Shown piece by piece: positions 56,530 to 64,000 of a DNA stretch of 64,000 nt (its first letter is position 1; every line of letters starts with the position of its first letter). Origin of the DNA: Lonicera japonica (lineage: Eukaryota; Streptophyta; Magnoliopsida; Dipsacales; Caprifoliaceae). The notes under the pieces were generated by a model, which saw nothing but the letters and a program-made list of their open reading frames with translations, did not search any database and was not told the DNA's origin. Both the position numbers and the translations under genes were made by a program. The stretch covers positions 50,759,309-50,823,308 of the forward strand of contig CM038467.1 of the NCBI GenBank assembly GCA_021464415.1. The letters are read 5' to 3'.

Positions 56530-57567
56530 ATATTTGATATCATGTTCCTAGTATTCATGCCCAGCAAACTCTACCTCTGGTGCAAAACCGGAAACCATAT
56601 ACAATAACTAATGTGTAGACTCTGCATGCCAGATGGGTGAGCTTGAGGGCAAGGCCATGAAATGCAGACCCGGTTGTACGATTGGACAGTTACAAGATGT
56701 TCAGAAACTAATGTGTAGGCTTTGCATGCCGCATAGGTGAGCCTGAGCGCAAGGCCACGAAATGCAAACCCGTTTTTATGTACTTATGAGACTACGGTTC
56801 ATGGTTTTTGAAGGAAAATACTTGTGTTGTGAAATGGATTTCCAATTAAGATGGGATTGGTTTGTACATCAAGTTTTAAATGATATTTTCTTGTATATAC
56901 TCCCGATTATGTAAAATGGAAAAGGGTTCTTTTGAAACTATTGGAAATTTATCTGTGAGGGATCTATTTCCTATTATTATTACATAAAATAGGTTTTCTA
57001 TGATTAAATGAAGTATTTCACGTTATTATACAAAGTGAATTTCCACGGCTTTACGAAAAGAGATTTCTAAATACCGTTTTCACACAGAACTTAATATTGA
57101 TTCCCACTGAGTCCTTCGACTCACCCCGGCCACCTTTTCTCCACCTAGTTTCTTTTGCAGGTTCTTCTGGGGAAAAAGAAAAAGGGAGGACGCGTTTATT
57201 AGTTTGCCTCTGTACCTTAGCCCTTAGGATTTGTCAACAAGATATTTATCGAATTATTGTAATTAACTCGTCTTTGTATGCGATAGATGACATGTGTATT
57301 GCACATTTACTAATGCACTTTGTATACATTGTGAAGATTATAAATCTAGTACTTGGGACCTCGTTGGAGGATAGTTGTTGTATTGTAGTACTTATTATTC
57401 TTTCGGTGGCCAGATTTTGTGGAATTGAACTATTCCCTGTATTTAGATTGTTGACTTTTATGTTTTACACAAGAATTGTATCTAGTAAAGCCACCGTCGG
57501 CGTACGGCACCCGTGATGTACCGGGTATCGGAGGAAAAATCCTCATAACAAGATTTGGAGCGTTACA
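56530..57567 (+). repeat. Tekay-like LTR, last part
   Basis: Ends GGAGCGTTACA at 57567 and is followed by ACAGT. Contains a U3-type direct repeat, CTAATGTGTAG(A/G)CT(C/T)TGCATGCC (near 56610 and 56709), with GGTGAGC...GCAAACCCG blocks related to the tandem-element LTRs. A CTCACCCCGGCCACC...GCAGGTTCTTCTGG stretch (57120-57170) is typical of such LTRs. The 139-codon ORF at 57097-57516 is LTR by-product. Confidence 0.6.
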
Positions 57568-57688
57568 ACAGTGGTAGTTGTTCGCGTAACGCTACACAAC
57601 GTGAGTATCGTAAGACCAATCATACAAGATCCAAAATTAATTCGCTGTGAATACAGGCACGCCTACTTGTATTATTATTTTTTCAACA
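57568..57688 (+). repeat. Copia 5' LTR, last part
   Basis: Matches 63608-63727 (ACAGTGGT(A/T)GTTGTT...CGCCTACTTGTATTATTATT...CAACA). Preceded directly by the Tekay-like LTR end at 57567. Confidence 0.88.
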
Positions 57689-57689
57689 T

Positions 57690-57701
57690 TGGTATCAGAG
57701 C
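57690..57701 (+). promoter_or_regulatory. Copia primer-binding site, tRNA-Met
   Basis: TGGTATCAGAGC two bases after the LTR, a perfect complement to the 3' end of initiator tRNA-Met. Confidence 0.92.
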
Positions 57702-58337
57702 GTGAAGGTCGGTCTTCACACTAGATCGTATATATATATACTCTTAGGAGGAGGAGAATTTTTCTACACGTTTTTTAAAAAAACAATAAAAAAATGTGCA
57801 GTTTTGATTTTGTAAGGAAAAAAAAATTGTTTTACCAAATCAAGTTATACATCATGTAAGATTTATTGTTCCCATATGATAAATCGAGCATTGTAGGATT
57901 TATTTAACAGTTTCTGTTTAAAAAAAAATAGTTTTTTCTATTTAAAAATCTTTAAACTGTTTTAAGAAAAAAATAATTTTTGCTTGAAAAAAAAATAGTT
58001 TTTTGCACTGTCAGCTGTGTTTTTTTTTTATTATGGTACCATGCAAATTTGTTTTATATAATTCACTATCATATATTATTGTGTTGCATGTTTTACCTGC
58101 TCTATATACAATGGGAGTATAGTGGTAGCTTAGAACTCCTATACACTTTTGCGCGTATTTTACATTTTAATTTAATAATATCACATGATGGGGGAGATGA
58201 TTTTGAGTGTAGAGATCTTTCAATCTCATGTCATGTGTGAACTATTAAATTTAATTTAAGACTAGTGCTGCAAAAATTTTGATGTGTTGTGCTAATAATA
58301 ATGTCCTTATTAAATATCATTATTTTTTGCGCATTTA
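57702..58337 (+). other. Copia 5' untranslated region
   Basis: T/A-rich leader with repeated AAAAAATAGTTTTT-type runs. A short frame at 57980-58240 has no motif. Confidence 0.6.
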
Positions 58338-59217
58338 GATGGCTTCAAAAAGTATTCTTTCTAACTTGAACAAAGATGAGAAATTGGATGGTGACAATTA
58401 TGATATTTGGCACCGTAAAATCAAATATCTCCTTGATGAATAAGAGGTTTTGGAAACCTTGACCCAGTCCTTGACTCCACCACCAGAGGATGGCAATGCT
58501 GCCCAACACAGGCACAATCAAGAGGCCTACAAAGAGTGGGTCAAAATGGATCGTTGTGCGCACTTTGTTATGCTTAGTAGCATGCACAATGACTTGATCA
58601 GCGCGTTCGAGGATTGTAAGACTGCTCAAAAAATGTGGGATGCCCTGAAAGCTAAGTTTAGTCCCACTTCAGGTTCTCGATTGTGCGCGTTGACCTTGAA
58701 GTTTGACTCGTATAATATGCGCTCAAACACTCCAATGAAGCAGCACCTTAGACAGATGTCAACTATGATCCGTGAGCTCAAGGCAGCTGGGAATAACTTG
58801 AGTGACAAGCATTAAGTTCAAGGTGGGATTCGTTTATTACCTGATTCGTGGGAATAACTTGATGATCTAATGTGTCCTTTGGAGTTAGAAGCTGAGCGCT
58901 TAGAAGCTGCTAAAGCAAATAGCTCCTCTTATATGGTTCATTATAGTTCACGCAAGATAATAAGATCTAAGCAAAAGAACCAGAATAATGGGAAGAAGAA
59001 CGATGATGAGCCTGCGCCTAAAAAGTCAAACTCTGCTAAACGAAAGCGGGGCAAGCGTGGTGGCAAAAAGGGCAATGCCAGCAAAACATGCTTCAACTAT
59101 AGTAAGGAAGGTCATTTCACTCATGATTGCATTGAGCCGGAGAAGGTACTCTTAAATTATAATTCTTCTCTTGTTTATGTACGTAGCAAGCCATGTTATG
59201 GTAGCTCATCCTTCCTA
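58338..59217 (+). pseudogene. Copia gag
   Basis: ATG at 58338 (MASKSILSNLNKDEKLDG, NYDIWHRKIKYLL) with a stop at codon 35 (58441). The frame resumes 58450-58815 with the UBN2-type gag domain (MWDALKAKFSPTSGSRL, LTLKFDSYNMRSN), then a stop, then 58870-59220 with a basic stretch (KRKRGKRGGKKGN) and a knuckle CFNYSKEGHFTHDC in which the second Cys is Tyr. It forms the particle shell in active elements. Confidence 0.87.
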
Positions 59218-62200
59218 TGATTGGATTGGGGATTCAGGAACAACCGAACATGTCGTGAGGGATCGAGTTGGGTATGTGGAGTACCGCCGCATACTAGCAG
59301 GAAGCAAAGTACTTTACGTGGGCAATAGAGAAGCTATTCAAGTTTTAGGCATTGGTACCTACAAGCTGAGCAGGCGCGGTGGACACGACCTGTTGATCCA
59401 TGATGTATTGTTTGCTCCTGATATTAGACGGAACCTTCTATCAGTTTCTTCTTTGCTAGGCTAGGATTTCGAGTAGTTTTTTAGAACAATAATGTTAGTA
59501 TTTTCAATGGAACAATGTTTTATGGTAGTGGATTATTTCAGATGGATTATTTATTTTGGATATTAATTATTCCAATAATAATAATTCTATTTATTTCTTG
59601 ACTATTGCTGATAATTTTGCAATTTGGCATGCTAGACTTGGTCATATTGGCCAGGACATAATTAACTAATTGGCTAGAGAGGGCTTGTTAGGTCAACTCG
59701 CTAAAGTGAATTTGCCTAACTGTGAGCATTGCTTAGTAGGAAAGTAAACTAGGAAATCGTTTGAAAAAGCCACTAGAGCATCTTTTCCTTTGTAATTAGT
59801 TAGTTCAGACATTTGTGACCCACTTAGTGTGAGGGCAAGGTATGGTGCTAACTATTTCATCACATTTATAGATGATTATACATGTTACGGTTATGTATAT
59901 TTGATCTCCCATAAGTCTGAGGCATTGAAATGCTTTAAACGTTTTATGATTTTGGTTGAGAATCAAAGTAGGAGGACCATTAAGGCTCTCCGTATCGATC
60001 GTGGACGTGAGAACTTATCTGAGCTATTTAAGTAGCTCTGTGATGAAAAAGGAATCCAGAGGCAGTTAACTATTCCATATGCTCCACAGCAAAATGGTAT
60101 AATAGATAGAAGGAATAGAACTCTGTTGGATATAGTTAGATCGATGATGGCGCAAGCTAACCTTCCAATATCTTTTTGGGGGGATGCTATTTTAGCTGCA
60201 GCTTACATCCTCAACCGTGTGCCTTCCAAATCTGTTTCATCAACGCCTTATGAGCTTTGGACAGACAGGAAGTCCTACTTAAGCCATTTGCGCCCATGGG
60301 GGCAGCAGGGTATGTTCACACGAGTTCTCATTCACATGGAAAACTAGGCCCTATGGTGCATAATTGTATATTCATTATATATTCTGAAGAATATAAATGA
60401 TATGTAATGCTTTGTGAATAAGAAGATGGAACTGTTTTTAAAATTGAGTCATGAGATGTGAATTTCCTAGAGAAAGAATTCCCCAAGAAAATGGATGTGG
60501 ACGGAAACATTGAGTTATTTGAAATGGTAGAATCCGATAAATTCATTTTAAGTTCAAATATGGATATTGAGAATGACTCCGTTCCAAGTGGGAGCGTGTA
60601 ACCTCCTAGTGGGAGCGTCCCTCCATTAGAGATTGATTCCCATAATCCACGTTTGCGTAGAAATAATCGTGAAAGGTCACACATCGTTGTTTTGAGATTG
60701 AGGGGGCAGCTTTCATGTGTGCTCCGCAAGATGTAGACAAGCCTAGAAATTATTAGGAGGCTGTCACGTCCCCTGCTTCGGCTGAATGGAAAGTTCCAAT
60801 GATTGATGAGATGGTGTCTATGAGGAAAAACAACGTCTGGGACTTGGTTGACCTTCTGCCATGGCAAAAAGCTATTAGGAATAAATGGGTTCTAAAAGTC
60901 AAACACAAGGCAGATGGCTCCATTGATAGGTATAAAGCTCGCCTCGTGGTGAAAGGATATACCCAAAGAGAGGGCGTTGACTATGAGAAAACCTTCTCAC
61001 AATAGTGAGGTTTGCCTCAATCTTCTTCATTCTAGCTATTGTCACTCATATGGATTTGAAACTTTTTCAAATGGATGTTAAAACTGCATTTCCCAATGGA
61101 GAACTAGATGAGAAAATCTATATGGATAAACCTGTTGGTTTTGTAGCTAGCGGGCAAGAGTGCAAAGTTTGCAAGCTCAAGCGATCCATTTATGGGTTAA
61201 AACAATCATCTAGGCAGTGATACCTGAGATTCCATCGAGCCATTGCTCAAATGGGTTTACGATGATCGAGGAAGACCACTGTGTGTATGTTAAACATTTT
61301 AAAAATAATTTCTTAATCCTCTCTTAATATGTAGACGACATACTATTAGCTGGAAATAACAAGAAGATAGTTGTCGCCACACAAGTGTGGTTGTCTTCAA
61401 ATTTTGAAATGAAGGACATGGGTGAGGCAACCTATGTGCTTCGAGTTAAGATCCTCAGGGATCGGTCAAGGAAGCTTCTTGGTTTGTCTTAGAAGACTTA
61501 CATAAGGAAGATACTTGAACGATTCCAGTTGAAAGCTTGTAAATCCATTGATACTCCTGTTGAGAAGGGTAATACCTTAAGTCTGGACATGTGTCCTAAA
61601 ACTCCTGATGAGAAGGAAAAGATGGCTCGTGTTCCATATGCTAACGCTATTGGTAGCCTGATGTACGCAATGATATGTACGCAACCTGACATTTGTTATG
61701 CAATTGGTCTTATTAGTAGGTTCTAAGGGAACACTGTGTTGCTCATCTAAAAGCAGTAAAGAGACTACTTCAATATCTGAAAGGCACAGTTGATTATAGG
61801 CTTTGCTATCAAGCATTGGATTGTGTGTGGTTGGATACACCAATGCTGACTGGGGAGGTGACCTAGACGAACGTAAATCAATATTAGGCTATGTTTTCTT
61901 GCTCAATGATGGAGCAATATCATGGTGCAGCAAGAAGCAGACTTGCAATTCACTATTTACAATGGAGGTGGAGTACGTTGCTTGTTCAGCTGTTGTTCAA
62001 GAAGGTGTTTACTTAAGAAGATTCCTTCAGGAGTTTGGCATTGTTAAAAGCTTTTCGAAGCCGGTTACTATTTACTGTGAAAGCTCAGTAGCTCTTGCAT
62101 ACTCTAAGGATCCCAAGTATCATAGGAAAACCAAACACATGGACATAAGATACTATTTTCTTCGTGACATGGTTGTGCAAAAGGAAGTGGTCCTTAAACA

Positions 62201-62264
62201 TATTTCTACTAGTCGCATGGTTGCGGTCCCCTTGACTAAGCCTATAATTAGAGACGTTTATTAG
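59171..62264 (+). pseudogene. Copia pol (protease, integrase, RT, RNase H)
   Basis: Protease: DWIGDSGTTEHVV (about 59220). Pre-integrase: FAIWHARLGHIGQD-like sequence (about 59625). Integrase core: FITFIDDYTCYGYVYL, RIDRGREN and PYAPQQNGIIDRRNRT, with the catalytic Glu replaced by Asp in the last block. [39 protein letters not shown], and YVDDILLAGN after a stop near 61326. RNase H: YTNADWGGDLDERKSILGY, MEVEYVACSAVVQEGVYLRR and KTKHMDIRYYFLRDMV, ending at a natural stop at 62264. About ten stops or frameshifts; the region 60340-60800 between integrase and RT is especially broken. Confidence 0.88.
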
Positions 62265-63394
62265 GATTATATTAGAAGTCTAGGGTTACGTAGATTGCGA
62301 TTGTTTTTTACCATGAAGGATATTTGATGTCACTGATATTATTATTAATAAGTTTTAGAATTTATTGCTCTTATTTTATTGTTTTAATATAACTGCTAGC
62401 ACATATATTACCCATGATTAGGATATCATGATATGAGTATGTCAACATGTATTGATCGACTCTCTCACACAAGTGATTGCCTTTGGCGCCTGAAGGGAAA
62501 GCAAAGATGAGATGCGTCAAGCTTGTGGCGCTGTGATAGAGAGCTAGGCTGACATTGATTGAAGTGTCGACTTGAAAAAAGGCCAAGATTAAGTCTTTTG
62601 GAGACTGAATATGGATACCCCACTATCCATATATATCCTATAGATAGCCGGATACAAAATCCCAACTAGACGCTAAGACAAGCGAATAAGTGGATTTTCG
62701 GGTCAGGCACATGACAGCGACTAGACTAAGATTTGTACGGTGTTTGGTAGTGACATATGCTCTTTATTGAAAGAGAACTCCATTGTAGCTTGTAAGTCAT
62801 ACTAAATGTGCTTGGCGACCCATATAAGTAAGTGATAGAATGATCCCTGCTTCTTAACTGTGTGAGTCCTTATAGATTAGTACAATATGTATGATCCTTT
62901 AATATTTTAGCTTATGAAACTTTTGCTGTATCACGAAGAGGAAGTTCAGTGTATGCTACTTTGATGTGTGTATCATATGGTCAAGACTGATTCGGCCTAA
63001 AGAGACATCGTTGGGAAAGCAATTGAACATAATCTAAATGACATGAGGGCGGGGGAATTACTGTTTAGTAGCACGTTCAAGTTTTATGATCACTGGTACC
63101 AAGTTATGTCACTTTCTGGGAATAACGACGTAGTTGTGAGAATAAAATGAGAGAGTTTTAAGCATTGATCCAAGATGTGACTCCAAGGGATTGGAGATGC
63201 TTAATCTGAATGTAGCTAAATAAGTCAGGGGCAGAACGAGACACTATATGGATGTAATATGCTGATTTTTAAATTTGGCATAGTACTCCAATTTTCCTTT
63301 TTTAGGTGGCTTGCGGTCGCACAACTCATTTACTAAGTATGAATGGGGAATTTATAATGGTGCAAAGGGAAATGCAATAATTTGCCCACCATGT
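62265..63394 (+). other. Copia 3' non-coding region
   Basis: 1.1 kb between the pol stop and the polypurine tract. No frame over 71 codons and no motif. Long for a simple Copia element. Confidence 0.6.
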
Positions 63395-63406
63395 GTGAGT
63401 GGGAGA
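63395..63406 (+). promoter_or_regulatory. Copia polypurine tract
   Basis: GTGAGTGGGAGA directly before the LTR start TGTTGGG. Confidence 0.75.
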
Positions 63407-63727
63407 TGTTGGGTTTTGGGCCTGTTGGGTTTTCCCAACAAGGACACCCATAGTGGGCTTTAGGGTTTATACCCCTTTATCCCTAGTGTACATATTTAGG
63501 TCTTGAGACCTAAATAATAACACACACAATAGACTGAAAAGTGGCCGTCATCTCTCTTCTACGCACATTCTAGGGTTTTCAGTTGGGAGTATCTAAAGCT
63601 GTGGGTACAGTGGTTGTTGTTCTCGTAATGCTACAGAACATGAGTATCGTAAGACCAATCATACAAAATCTAAAACTAATCCGCTGCAAATATAGGTACG
63701 CCTACTTGTATTATTATTTTTCAAACA
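63407..63727 (+). repeat. Copia 3' LTR
   Basis: 321 bp, TGTTGGGTTTTGGGCC...TTTTTCAAACA. Serves as the reference that shows the two parts of the split 5' LTR. Confidence 0.9.
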
Positions 63728-64000
63728 TAATATATTTTATATTTTAAAAACTATAATACAAATCAGGAGTCAGGAGATTATACTCACAATAAGGGCCACC
63801 CGACTTTAAAAATCCCATAAACTCAAAGTCCTATCTAGGCTTTATTCCTACGGTCCACCCTCGTACACTGTCTCTCTCTCCCCTCCCTCCCTCCCTCCCT
63901 CTCATTTGATTTGAATTAGATCATTCATTTGAATTATATCTATGGAGCTACTTTTTTTGTCAAGATTGAATGTGAACCCCTTTTTACTACCTCATTTCTT
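63728..64000. other. Flanking sequence with (CCCT)n microsatellite
   Basis: AT-rich sequence with no supported gene. A CT run followed by a (CCCT)n tract lies at about 63870-63902. Confidence 0.75.

Larger units (their letters stand above)
57568..63727 (+). mobile_element. Ty1/Copia element, degenerate
   Basis: 5' LTR remnant 57568-57688, PBS tRNA-Met (57690-57701), gag, protease, integrase, RT and RNase H in Copia order, PPT and 3' LTR 63407-63727. The first part of the 5' LTR is split off and inverted at 54280-54487 because a Tekay-like LTR inserted there and an inversion followed. Coding regions carry about ten stops or frameshifts. Confidence 0.88.

Noticed and set aside
57097..57516. 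139-codon frame with hydrophobic stretches
   Set aside because: It lies wholly inside the Tekay-like LTR and matches no domain.

Overview
This window looks like repeat-rich nuclear DNA of a dicot plant. The reasons are plant-specific immune-receptor remnants (an LRR receptor-like protein and a CC-NB-ARC gene), plant LTR-retrotransposon lineages (Athila, Tat/Ogre-type, Tekay-like, Copia), plant mobile domain (PMD) genes, tRNA-derived SINEs and an endogenous pararetrovirus of Caulimoviridae. Almost every old reading frame is broken. I see no intact ordinary host gene.

Layout. 1-1315: 3' half of a decayed LRR receptor-like gene, cut by a 100-N assembly gap (1316-1415). 1416-11326: three pieces of one pararetrovirus in + / - / + order. 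Together they cover promoter, primer site, leader, coat protein, zinc knuckle, movement protein, protease, RT, RNase H and transactivator. 11327-47838: a minus-strand Athila element (Athila-1), with gag at 40.6-42.6 kb, pol at 33.6-36.2 kb and the end of integrase at 14.1-15.2 kb. It is split by two insertions and its 5' LTR carries a third. Insertion one is an 18.4-kb Tat-lineage element (15238-33642, TSD GCTAG/GCTGG) inside integrase. Insertion two is a tandem LTR-I-LTR-I-LTR non-autonomous element (36249-40583, perfect TSD AGGAA) between gag and protease. Insertion three is a deleted Copia-like element (43361-45888, perfect TSD AAAAG) in the LTR. 47839-53.0 kb: plus-strand remnant of a second Athila (Athila-2), into whose protease Athila-1 inserted. 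53.1-57.6 kb: two oppositely oriented pieces of a Tekay-like LTR, with fragments of a Copia LTR and a CC-NB-ARC pseudogene between them; the orientation of the target duplications shows an inversion. 57.6-63.7 kb: a degenerate plus-strand Ty1/Copia element.

Most interesting part. The Tat-lineage element carries two genes on the strand opposite its gag-pol. One is a spliced PMD gene (18738-21920). The other is a single-exon, uninterrupted 410-codon PMD-related (DUF7745-like) gene (22694-23926). Each is preceded by its own TATAAATAG box and by an array of CCGTACGGTTGG-type motifs. The same array plus TATAAATAG module forms the promoter of the element's 5' LTR. So three promoters of one element, in both directions, seem to share one regulatory cassette. 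Near the 3' LTR the element also carries about seven 116-bp units, each holding three TTCCC...GGGAA hairpins.

Limits. Domain calls come from reading translations and motifs; no database search was run. Boundaries given without flanking duplications are approximate.
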